A DNA stretch of 64,000 bases, taken from assembly GCA_963823735.1 (NCBI GenBank), contig CAWGMO010000002.1, forward strand, positions 868,001 to 932,000, in the 5' to 3' direction. This DNA comes from Actinoallomurus sp963823735. GTDB lineage: Bacteria > Actinomycetota > Actinomycetes > Streptosporangiales > Streptosporangiaceae. Below the pieces are notes generated by a model. The model had not been told where the DNA came from. It saw only the letters and a program-made list of their open reading frames with translations, and made no database searches. The position numbers and the translations under genes are program-made. This document shows positions 1 through 7,688 of the stretch, one piece after another. Each line of letters opens with the position of its first letter. Within the stretch, counting starts at the first letter, position 1.

Positions 1-2254
1 CGGGCACGGAGTTCCAGACGGTGACCCCGGCCTGGGCGCACAGCTCCAGCCAGTGCGCGGGGTCGGCGGCCCTGTCGTGATCGGGCAGCACGACCGCCGC
101 GCCCGCGGACAGGGCGCCGAACACGTCGTACACCGACAGGTCGAAGTTGAACGCGCTGATGCCGAAGAACCGGTCGTCCTCGCCGACGGCGAAGCGCGCG
201 TTGCAGTCGGCCACGACGTTCGCCACGCTGCGGTGGCTGACCATCACGCCCTTGGGCTCCCCGGTCGTGCCGGAGGTGTAGAGGACGTAGGCGAGGTCGT
301 CGGGCTCGGCGCCGTCCGGCGCGGCGTACGCGGGCGCCTCGGTGCCCTCCTCGGGGCTCGACGCGTCGAGCACGAGGGTGTCGCCGTCCTCCTCCGCCGC
401 GACGTTGGTCAGCACGCTGCGCACCCGGCCGTCGGCCAGCATGTAGCGGCGGCGCTCGGCGGGCAGCCCGGCGTCGATCGGCAGGTACGCCGCGCCGGCC
501 ATCACGGTGGCGAGGATGCCGACGATCTGCTCCGGTCCCCTGGTCATGACCAGGCCGACGAGCTCGTCGCGCCCGGTGCCGCGCTCGCGCAGCCAGGCCG
601 CGGCCCGGCGCGCGCGCCGGGACAGCTCGGCGTAGCTCATCGTCGCGCCGCCGGTGATGATCGCGGGCGCGTCCGGTGTGCGTTCGGCCTGGTCGAGGAA
701 GGGCTCCTGGAGCTGCCACTCCGGGAGCGCCGTCTCGGTGTCGTTCGCAGCGCGCCGGCGGGCCTTCTGGTCCGCGGGCATCAGGTCGAAGGTCGTCGCC
801 GACCACGCCGGCTCGCCGAGGAGGGAGTCGAGCAGGGCCTGGTAGCCCGCGACCATCGCCTCGATCATGCCTTCGGGGAAGAGACCGTTCACCTCGTCGA
901 ACTGGACGATCACTCCGCCGTGCTGCTCGAAGGCGAAGCCGTTGAGCCACAGCTGCGGCGTCTGGCTGGAGGTGTACACCTCGGGGCCGAACAGCTCCAG
1001 CGTCGAGCCGTCGAGGTCGCCCTGGACGTAGCCGACCGCGCTGTTGAACGTGTACGGCATGCGGGCCTCGCCCGCGCCCTGGCGGCGGCCCAGCTCCCGC
1101 AGCACCTCGATGCCGGAGAAGTGCCGGTTGTCGATGTCACGCCGAAGCTGCGCCTGCAGGGCGCGCGCCCGGTCCTCGAACGTCGACTTCCGGTCGAGCT
1201 CGATCTCCACCAGCATCGTCTCGGAGAAGTTGCCGATCGCGTCGAACATGCGCGGGTGGATCGGCGGCCGGTTGGCGAGCGTCGTCGTCAGCGTGAAGCG
1301 GTCGCCGGCGCCCCAGCGGGCGAGCGTCTCGGCGTACGCGGCGAGCAGCAGCCCGGTCGGGGTGAGCCCGGCGCCGGACGCGCGCTCCTTCAGCGCGGTC
1401 CACGACGGGGCGTCCAGGGTCGCGGTGTGCTGGGTGAAGCGCGGCGTGGTGATCGATGACGGGCTGCTCCGCAGCGGCAGGTCCGGGTGCGGCGCGAGGT
1501 CGTCGAGCCGCTTGAACCAGTACGTGCGGGACCGCTCGGCCGGCGCGCGCGTGCGCCCCTTCTCCAGGGCCGCGATGTAGGCCTCGAAGGACGCCTCCTC
1601 CGGCAGGTCGCCGGGGAGCTCGCCGTACGCGGACCACCAGTCGCGGAAGAACAGGAACATGCTGATGGCGTCCATGACCAGGCCGTCGTGGCCGACGTGG
1701 AGCACCATGCGGTCGTCGGCCAGGAGCGTCACGTCCACGGCCATCAGCGGCGCGCGGTCGGCGGGCAGCACCCGGTGCGACCACTCCTCGCGGAGCGCGA
1801 GCCTGCGCTCCTCCCGCACGGCCTCGGTCTCACCGCGCAGGTCCAGACGGCCGATCCGTACGTCGACGGACTCCTCCTCGACCTGGCGGCCGTCGGCGGT
1901 GAACCGCGTACGCAGCATGCCGTGCCGCTGGACGACGGAGCGCAGCGCCGCCTCCAGCCGGTCGAGATCCCAGACGCCCTCGATCTCGTGGTAGATGTGG
2001 CTCGCGACGTTGCCCATCTGGATGGCCTCGCCGCGGCCGATCAGGTAGCCGCGCTGGAGCAGCGTCAGGCCGAAGCCCTCCGGCTCGGCCGGCGCCGTCA
2101 GGTGGGCGATCAGCTCGGCCTTGACCGCCTTGATCTGCCCGACGAGCGCGGCGTCGATCCGCTCCTTGGGGCCCTGCAGGCGCAGGTTGTCCCCGTCGGC
2201 CGTGATGGTGAGACCGCGCGACTCGATCTCGCGCAGTACCGCTTCGTGGCTCAC
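1..2254 (-). CDS. NRPS, TubC docking - heterocyclization (Cy) - adenylation, truncated by window edge
   Basis: The frame opens at a GTG (2254-2252) that overlaps the stop of the upstream gene as GTGA, and stays open to base 1, so the C-terminus is outside the window. Residues 1-50 look like a TubC N-terminal docking domain (ends KAELIAHL). Residues about 60-500 form a condensation-superfamily domain with the Cy signature DxxxxDxxS (DGLVMDAIS, D190, D195, S198) in place of HHxxxDG. Other Cy-like stretches are LIGRG near the start and TLANRPPIHP later on. An adenylation domain starts near residue 515, with the A3 core YTSGTTGEPKG and the A4 stretch FNFDLSVYDVFG. The first specificity-code residues read D-L-Y, which begins the usual cysteine code; the rest of the code lies outside. 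Role inferred: extend and possibly cyclize the intermediate loaded on the carrier domain of the preceding protein. PCP and later domains are not visible. Confidence 0.9.
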   Translation of the reverse strand, partial: MSHEAVLREIESRGLTITADGDNLRLQGPKERIDAALVGQIKAVKAELIAHLTAPAEPEGFGLTLLQRGYLIGRGEAIQMGNVASHIYHEIEGVWDLDRLEAALRSVVQRHGMLRTRFTADGRQVEEESVDVRIGRLDLRGETEAVREERRLALREEWSHRVLPADRAPLMAVDVTLLADDRMVLHVGHDGLVMDAISMFLFFRDWWSAYGELPGDLPEEASFEAYIAALEKGRTRAPAERSRTYWFKRLDDLAPHPDLPLRSSPSSITTPRFTQHTATLDAPSWTALKERASGAGLTPTGLLLAAYAETLARWGAGDRFTLTTTLANRPPIHPRMFDAIGNFSETMLVEIELDRKSTFEDRARALQAQLRRDIDNRHFSGIEVLRELGRRQGAGEARMPYTFNSAVGYVQGDLDGSTLELFGPEVYTSSQTPQLWLNGFAFEQHGGVIVQFDEVNGLFPEGMIEAMVAGYQALLDSLLGEPAWSATTFDLMPADQKARRRAANDTETALPEWQLQEPFLDQAERTPDAPAIITGGATMSYAELSRRARRAAAWLRERGTGRDELVGLVMTRGPEQIVGILATVMAGAAYLPIDAGLPAERRRYMLADGRVRSVLTNVAAEEDGDTLVLDASSPEEGTEAPAYAAPDGAEPDDLAYVLYTSGTTGEPKGVMVSHRSVANVVADCNARFAVGEDDRFFGISAFNFDLSVYDVFGALSAGAAVVLPDHDRAADPAHWLELCAQAGVTVWNSVP

Positions 2255-4548
2255 GCCGGTGCCACCTCGGCCAGCTCCGCGACGGCCTCGGGCGCCATGC
2301 CGCTCGCGATGAACGCGGCCAGCTCGCCGATGGTCCGGTCGCCGAGCAGGTCCTCGACCGTGACGTCGGCGCCGGTCTCCTCAAGGATCTTGTACTGGAG
2401 CACGATGCACTGGAGCGACTCCATGCCCAGCTCGACGAGCCGCTTGCCGTGGATCGGCTCGGCGCCCTCGATGCTCAGCGCCTCGCGTACGCGGCCGCTG
2501 AGCCACGGCGCGAGCGGCGAGACGTCTTCGGCGGCCGGCTCGGGCTGCTCGCCGAAGAACACCTGCCGGGCGAGGTCGACGCGCGTGCCGGGCGTCACGA
2601 GCGTGACGATCCGCGGCCACTCCGACGGCGCGGGCGAGCCGAGCGCGGCGGCGAGACGGCCCGCGAACCTCGGCATCACCGGAGCGGCGCCCTGCGCGAG
2701 GAGTTTCGCGGCGGCGAGCTCCAGCGCGATGGCGGTGCGCGTCTCCTTCGTCCAGGTCTCGATCTGCGCCGTGTCGCTCTCGCGCCGGGAGAAGGAGGTG
2801 ACGTCCTCGACGATGCCGTTCAGCGCCTCGGCGGCCTGGTTCAGCGAGAAGCCGTCCTGGCCGAGGCTGCCGGTCAGCGCGGTGAGGCGCGAGCCGAGCC
2901 GGGACAGGAAGGCGGTGTGCTCCGGGGTCCAGTTGCCGGCGTCCGGGGCGATGCCGCCGTAGTTCTTCTCCACGCGCGCGCCGAGGTCGTTCAGCCAGCG
3001 CTGCCAGCCACCGACGAGCGTGTCCCGCACCGTCGTGTCGTACTCGGCGGTCGTGAAGTTGGTACGGCGGCCCTCGGGGCGCGTGCGCGCGAGGTGGAAG
3101 CGCACCGCGTCGACGCTGTGCGGGCCGAGGACGTCCTTGCCCCACACCGCGTGGCGGCGGCTGGTGGAGAACTTGCTGCTGTCCAGCTCGTAGAACTCGT
3201 TGACGTGGTAGTCGATGTCCGGCGCCCAGTCCGGGTAGGCGAGCTTGTACAGGGCCGGGATGAACATCGAGTGGTAGAAGGTGTTGTCGTAGCCGAGGAA
3301 GTGCACGATCTTCCAGTCGGCCTGCGGCGCGTCGGCGCGCCAGTCCTCACCGATCTTGGCGCCGAGCTTCTGGATGTTGTGCAGGAAGTTGAAGCCGAGG
3401 TCCAGCCAGACCCAGATGACCTGGCCCTCGGGCGCGTCCGCCTCGGTGGGCGTCACGCCCCACTCGGCCGGGTGGGTGAGCGCCATGTCGAGCCGTTCGC
3501 GGCGCAGGACCCGGTGGGCCAGCTCCCGCATACGGGACGGCACGCGGCCCAGGTGGTGGTGCTCGGTGATCTCGTCGCGCAGCTCGTGCAGCGGCAGCAT
3601 GTACCGGGTGATCGTGCCCTGGCGGGTCTCGTTGCCCGTCACGCTCGCGCTGGAGCCGACCAGGTCGAAGCAGAAGTTCGGCTCGCCGCACTCCTCGCAG
3701 ATGTTGCCGCCGGCCGGGGCGTCGCACGTCGGGCAGCGCCCGGACACGTACGGCTCGTAGAGGTACTGGCCGGTCTCGGCGTCGAACACCGCCGGGGCCT
3801 CGCGCGGGGCGACCTTGCCGGAGGCGTGGACGCGCGAGAAGTAGTTCTGCAGGTCCCGCGTGTAGTTCTCGTCGACGCTGGTCCGCCCGAACTGGTGGAT
3901 CTCGATGTCCATCATCTCGAGCGTCTTGCGGATCTCGGCGCTGTAGTGCGCGGCGGTCTCCGCGGGCTCGCGGCCCTCGCGGCGCGCGCACTCGGCGACG
4001 TAGCTCTGGAAGTCGTCCGTCGCGGCCAGGTGCCAGGCGCGTACGCCGTTCATGCGCTGGAACCGCACGAACGCGTCGGTGGCGAGGTACGGCCCGGACA
4101 GGTGGCCGAGGTGAAGGTCGCCGTTGGGCGTCGGCGGCGTCGAGAAGGCGAAGACCGGGCGCTCGTCGAAGCGGCGGCGGTCCGTCTCGACGGACTTGCG
4201 GGCCGCGGCGTCCGGGTTGCGCCAGTAGAAGGTGGTGAACAGCAGGTCGTCCTCGCCCGTGTTCTCCAGGAAGTGCGTCTCGAACGGCTCGAACTGGATC
4301 AGCGTGCCGGACGACACGGGACGCGTGTCACCGTCGACCGTCACCTCTCCGGTACCCGCGATGATCACGAAGGTCTCGATCTCATCGTGCTGGTGCGGGT
4401 CGGTCCTGCGGCCCGGAGGGACGCGGGCCCACGCGGCGCCGACGCCCACCTCCTCGACCGGGCCGAGCCCGATGTCGCTCAGGTCGATTCCGAACGCCTC
4501 GTACATCGCCCCGGCGTCGAAGGAACTGATGATCAACTGTGGCTCCAT
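2251..4548 (-). CDS. Cupin / methionyl-tRNA-synthetase-like / carrier protein fusion (hydrazine-forming enzyme)
   Basis: This 765-residue protein starts at ATG 4548 and overlaps the end of the oxidase gene by 16 bases. Residues 35-110 are a cupin with G-x5-HxH-x3-E (H52, H54, E58) and a second motif with H92 and N96. Residues about 130-600 resemble class I MetRS: the HIGH motif is HLGH (146-149), four zinc-knuckle cysteines are present (C272, C275, C284, C287), and the KMSKS position reads KFSTS (460-464), with the second lysine replaced by threonine. A C-terminal PCP carries LGMES with S711 as the phosphopantetheine site. Cupin-MetRS proteins of the Spb40 type join N6-hydroxylysine to glycine and rearrange the ester to a hydrazine (known for the family). 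The fused PCP is the unusual part and suggests a tethered product. It is very unlikely to charge tRNA: it has a cupin, a PCP and a degenerate KMSKS, and the genomic setting is biosynthetic. Confidence 0.93.
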   Translation of the reverse strand: MEPQLIISSFDAGAMYEAFGIDLSDIGLGPVEEVGVGAAWARVPPGRRTDPHQHDEIETFVIIAGTGEVTVDGDTRPVSSGTLIQFEPFETHFLENTGEDDLLFTTFYWRNPDAAARKSVETDRRRFDERPVFAFSTPPTPNGDLHLGHLSGPYLATDAFVRFQRMNGVRAWHLAATDDFQSYVAECARREGREPAETAAHYSAEIRKTLEMMDIEIHQFGRTSVDENYTRDLQNYFSRVHASGKVAPREAPAVFDAETGQYLYEPYVSGRCPTCDAPAGGNICEECGEPNFCFDLVGSSASVTGNETRQGTITRYMLPLHELRDEITEHHHLGRVPSRMRELAHRVLRRERLDMALTHPAEWGVTPTEADAPEGQVIWVWLDLGFNFLHNIQKLGAKIGEDWRADAPQADWKIVHFLGYDNTFYHSMFIPALYKLAYPDWAPDIDYHVNEFYELDSSKFSTSRRHAVWGKDVLGPHSVDAVRFHLARTRPEGRRTNFTTAEYDTTVRDTLVGGWQRWLNDLGARVEKNYGGIAPDAGNWTPEHTAFLSRLGSRLTALTGSLGQDGFSLNQAAEALNGIVEDVTSFSRRESDTAQIETWTKETRTAIALELAAAKLLAQGAAPVMPRFAGRLAAALGSPAPSEWPRIVTLVTPGTRVDLARQVFFGEQPEPAAEDVSPLAPWLSGRVREALSIEGAEPIHGKRLVELGMESLQCIVLQYKILEETGADVTVEDLLGDRTIGELAAFIASGMAPEAVAELAEVAPA

Positions 4549-5597
4549 ACATTCGAAGAGAGGTGAAGCAGGTCGGCCGCCTCCGACGCGATGGCCGGGG
4601 CGAGCCGGTAGCCGGACCCGTTCGCGGCGCCGGCGAACACGATCCGTCCCGCGTCGTCGAGCGCCCGTACGACGGGTTCGCGACCGGGACTGTAGGCGTC
4701 GCAGAAGACGCGGCCCGAGGTGCAGTGCTCGACCAGCCCGGGGGCGTAGCGGCGCAGGCAGTCGTGGGCGGCGGCGAGGTGCTCGGTGGAGAGTCCGTCC
4801 ACCGGGGCGTCCGGGCCGACGTCCCACTCGGTGCAGGTGTAGCTGAACAGCCAGTGCCCTCGCTCCGCGAGGGGCAGCAGGAAGGCGTCCTCGTCCGGGA
4901 AGACGTAGACGTGGTCGTCCTCGGCCGGGGCCCGCTCGACGTGGAGGGCGACGATCCTCTTCATCCGGATGCCGAGCGGCGCGACCAGCGGCTGCCACAC
5001 GGGCGAGGCGAGCCAGGGCCCGGGGGCCAGCACGACCTGGCCTGCCGTCAGCGTCTCGCCGGTGCCGAGACTCAGGGCGACGCCGTCGCCGGTGGCCTCG
5101 ACGCCGGTGACGCGCACGCCCTCGCGTACGTCGACGTGCGGGCGCAGCCCGCGCACGACCGCCTGGGCGAGCGCGTACACGTCGGCGTACTGGCTGCCCT
5201 CCGCGGTCCACACGCCGGCGCCCGGCGGAACGACGACGGCCGGATTACGGACACGGTCCACGGGAGTTAGGGCCGCCTCGGCGAGGTGGACCTCACGGAG
5301 ACGAGGAGCGCTCGCCTCCGCGGCCACGACGGTCATCCCCAGCGGGTGGATCGGCAGTGCCGGATCGGCCCGCAGGAGCTTGTCGTAGTACTCCTGGCTG
5401 TAGGCCGCCATGCGGCGTACGCGTTCGGTGCCACCACTCGGGACGTGCAGGCCTGCGGACCTGCGCGTCGCACCCGATCCGATCATGTCCTGGTCGAGAA
5501 GAGTGCTGGTAAGGCCCGGAGTTCTGGTCGCGATTTCGTTCGCGACCATGCATCCGAGTATGCCGGCGCCGACGATGGCGACGGACGGTGGTGGCAC
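4533..5597 (-). CDS. FAD-dependent amino-acid (glycine/D-amino-acid) oxidase-like enzyme, hydrazine pathway
   Basis: 354 residues, DAO/glycine-oxidase family. The N-terminus has the FAD-binding GAGILG motif followed about 20 residues later by an acidic residue (LLDQD). The C-terminal GxGxR-like stretch GSGYRLAPA is where this family binds flavin and substrate carboxylate. The GTG start at 5597 sits 4 bases after the stop of the lysine hydroxylase and has AAGGAG upstream, so the genes are co-transcribed. Homologues beside Spb40-type enzymes oxidatively cleave the lysine-glycine hydrazine, releasing hydrazinoacetic acid and an adipate semialdehyde (family knowledge). That role is inferred from position. 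A plain sarcosine or glycine oxidase is the alternative. Confidence 0.88.
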   Translation of the reverse strand: MPPPSVAIVGAGILGCMVANEIATRTPGLTSTLLDQDMIGSGATRRSAGLHVPSGGTERVRRMAAYSQEYYDKLLRADPALPIHPLGMTVVAAEASAPRLREVHLAEAALTPVDRVRNPAVVVPPGAGVWTAEGSQYADVYALAQAVVRGLRPHVDVREGVRVTGVEATGDGVALSLGTGETLTAGQVVLAPGPWLASPVWQPLVAPLGIRMKRIVALHVERAPAEDDHVYVFPDEDAFLLPLAERGHWLFSYTCTEWDVGPDAPVDGLSTEHLAAAHDCLRRYAPGLVEHCTSGRVFCDAYSPGREPVVRALDDAGRIVFAGAANGSGYRLAPAIASEAADLLHLSSNVWSHS

Positions 5598-5601
5598 CCG
5601 G

Positions 5602-6915
5602 TCACGCTCCTTGTAGCTGGTCGGTCGTGGCCTTGACCGACCATTCGATGAAGGAGGCGAGTTGATTCTCAGTGCGGACGCCGCGCAGCCGGTCGAGGAT
5701 CCGCTGGCTGCGCCACGCCACCAGGCTGAGGTTCGAGTCGGCCAGGCCGCGCTGCTGACGAGCCGCGTTCTGCAGGAAAATGTGATGGTCCGCGGGACCG
5801 TCCCAATGCACGGCGAAGCTCTGGTCGATCTTGTATTCGTCGCCCTCGCGTTCCATGCGGTGCTCGATCGGCTCGAGGAAGTCCATCCGCGCGGTACGGA
5901 ATCCCGTCGCCCAGACGACCACGTCGAGTTCGACCGTGTGCTGCTTGGCGCTGTTCGACAGCGTCAGCCCCAAGGGGCCGTTCGGGTCACTCCCGGTGAC
6001 CGCGGTGACGTTGCTGTTCGGGTACAACGCGATCAGATCGGGCGCGCCGTCGACGAACCGGTGGATATACGCGCGCTGATAGATCTGACGCAGAGTCGCT
6101 TCGGAGATCCCGTCGCTGCTGAGCAGATGATCATTATTGAACTTCTGCCGGGCGGCGGGCTCCAGTGCCGAGAGGTAATCCGAGTGGCACGGCATGTAGT
6201 AGTCGTTGGTGAACGGCGAGTCGTCCAGCGGCAGGTAGTTCGGCCGCCGCGAGATCCATGAGACGCGCCGCGGCAGCTGGTCCTTCGGCCGGGAGATCAG
6301 GTCGAGGAACGCCTCGGCGCCCGACTGGCCGCCTCCGACCACGCCCACCCTCAGGCCGGCGAGGTTCTTCGCCTTGGGGAGGAAGTCGCTCACGTGGAAC
6401 TGGTTGGTGCCCAGCTCCGCCGGCGCCACCGGCGGGATCCACGGTTGGCTGCCCACCGCGACGGACAGGTGATCCGCCGTAATGGTGGCCGTCGCCGTCT
6501 TGATCCGGAAGACGTCGTCGAAGTCGACCGACTGTACTTCCTGGTCGAAGACGATGTTGGGGTTCTTCTGGCTGGCCCATTCGAGGTAGTTGCGGAACTC
6601 CTGCCGGGGCACCGCGTCGAACTGCGCGTTCAGGAAGTGGTGGATGCGTCCCTGAGCGTGCAGATAGGCCAGAAAGGAGAACGCGTTGGTCGGGTCCGAC
6701 AGGCTCACGAGGTCCTTGAGCATCGAGACCTGGAGCGTCGCCCCAGGTATCTGCTGACCGTCGTGCCAGCCGAAACTCCCTCTCCGCTCCAAGAAGAGAT
6801 TAGTAATCTCGGAATGGCCGTACATCAGCGAGGCAAGGCTTAGATTCGCCGGGCCAACGCCGATGCCAACGCAGCGGTAATGCTGCGGCGTACGCGTGTT
6901 CGCTTCAAATCCCAA
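5602..6915 (-). CDS. L-lysine N6-monooxygenase, hydrazine pathway
   Basis: 437 residues, flavin-dependent N-hydroxylase of the IucD/SidA family. FAD-binding GIGVGPANLSLA is near residue 17, the NADPH-binding GVVGGGQSGAE is mid-protein, and the C-terminal family motif appears as VVWATGF. The substrate stretch SMLKDLVSLSDPTN is typical of lysine hydroxylases. The first codon is TTG (6915); an AAAGG lies 12 bases upstream and no better ATG or GTG precedes the flavin motif. First gene of the operon. It makes N6-hydroxylysine, the nitrogen donor for the hydrazine-forming step. Such enzymes also serve hydroxamate siderophores, but no IucA or acyltransferase-type partner is present here, while the cupin-MetRS partner is. 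Confidence 0.93.
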   Translation of the reverse strand: MGFEANTRTPQHYRCVGIGVGPANLSLASLMYGHSEITNLFLERRGSFGWHDGQQIPGATLQVSMLKDLVSLSDPTNAFSFLAYLHAQGRIHHFLNAQFDAVPRQEFRNYLEWASQKNPNIVFDQEVQSVDFDDVFRIKTATATITADHLSVAVGSQPWIPPVAPAELGTNQFHVSDFLPKAKNLAGLRVGVVGGGQSGAEAFLDLISRPKDQLPRRVSWISRRPNYLPLDDSPFTNDYYMPCHSDYLSALEPAARQKFNNDHLLSSDGISEATLRQIYQRAYIHRFVDGAPDLIALYPNSNVTAVTGSDPNGPLGLTLSNSAKQHTVELDVVVWATGFRTARMDFLEPIEHRMEREGDEYKIDQSFAVHWDGPADHHIFLQNAARQQRGLADSNLSLVAWRSQRILDRLRGVRTENQLASFIEWSVKATTDQLQGA

Positions 6916-7054
6916 TGTCGGATTCTACCTTTCGAGCGCTCTTCGAAAAGGCTCCCCTGGAAACACACACAATGCATCGGGCCGGTCACACGGCGCTCCC
7001 GGGACCAGTATTTATATTCCCCGTTTGTGCCAAGTCGGTACTTGACCCGAAGTC

Positions 7055-7083
7055 ACGGTAGCCCTCGCCCGCATCGGTGTCAA
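7055..7083 (-). promoter_or_regulatory. Promoter of the hydrazine-NRPS operon
   Basis: Read on the minus strand: -35 TTGACA (7083-7078), a spacer of exactly 17 bases, -10 TACCGT (7060-7055). Both boxes fit the actinobacterial housekeeping consensus. Transcription would start near 7048, giving a leader of about 130 bases before the TTG start of the lysine hydroxylase. Confidence 0.7.
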
Positions 7084-7615
7084 TGCACAAAATCGCACGA
7101 ACACGCGGGGCTTGACCTGCACAAATATGCCAGCAAACAAATACCACCCGACGCCTCGGAGCGCCACCGTAGCCCCCACCCCGATAGCCCCGGGAGGTTA
7201 ATCGGGAGCAGGGAATAGGAGTGGGGGCAACAAGGCCTGTCAGCACCCCTCCCAACAGGGGAAATGCACCTTTGCAAGAATGGATCAGCTTTGGAGTAAC
7301 GGAAAGTGATCGTGATGCAACAATTCGCTGCTGTAACTATTTGATGCGAATAAGCGACCAAGAGTCACCGAAGTGCGGGAGGGGTACATGTGACCCACAC
7401 CCGCCTTTACCTCGGGTGCGTCACGGAGCCGTTCCATTCCGCTGCGAACAGCGACCGGAACCCGGGGTTCCGGGCATGCCGTTCCGGCAGCGCACGGGCA
7501 CGGAGAGCGCTCGCCGCACAGAAACCGAACAGTGACCAAGCCGAGACTCTCCGGAGGCCGAACCCCCGCCCGGCCACACCCGACTTCTCGCTGGTCGCCC
7601 GACATGTCCGTTTCC
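7084..7615. other. Intergenic region between divergent operons, no gene seen
   Basis: More than 500 bases between the hydrazine-operon promoter and the sialidase promoter. Parts of 7260-7380 are clearly lower in GC than the coding DNA. Small open frames on both strands lack ribosome sites, codon bias and recognisable protein content, so I call no gene. The region is long enough to hold operators for a pathway-specific regulator encoded outside the window. Confidence 0.6.
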
Positions 7616-7645
7616 TTGACGCCGGGCGGCGGGCCCCGTTACGGT
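7616..7645 (+). promoter_or_regulatory. Sialidase promoter
   Basis: TTGACG (7616-7621), 18-base spacer, TACGGT (7640-7645). The predicted transcription start near 7652 falls on the edge of the dyad at 7651-7665, so a repressor bound there would block initiation. Confidence 0.6.
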
Positions 7646-7650
7646 CCTGC

Positions 7651-7665
7651 GGACATGGGACGTCC
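7651..7665. promoter_or_regulatory. Probable GntR operator upstream of sialidase
   Basis: Dyad GGACAT-GGG-ACGTCC: the half sites are inverted copies with one mismatch. Read on the minus strand it is GGACGT-N3-ATGTCC. A matching dyad, with flanking GTA also shared, occurs at 9768-9782 beside the GntR gene. It overlaps the predicted transcription start of the sialidase. Confidence 0.6.
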
Positions 7666-7688
7666 TACAACCTCAGAAAGGTGAGGGC

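Noticed and set aside
2251..4548. A second housekeeping methionyl-tRNA synthetase.
   Set aside because: It has an N-terminal cupin, a C-terminal PCP and a degenerate KMSKS, and it sits inside a biosynthetic operon.
5602..6915. Hydroxamate siderophore pathway, suggested by the lysine N6-hydroxylase.
   Set aside because: No acyltransferase, IucA/IucC-like synthetase or ferri-siderophore transporter is in the operon, while the cupin-MetRS and glycine-oxidase-like partners are specific to hydrazine formation.
7221..7605. Small open frames of about 100 codons on both strands upstream of the sialidase.
   Set aside because: No ribosome sites, no recognisable protein features and overlapping frames on opposite strands. 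The region carries promoter and operator signals instead.
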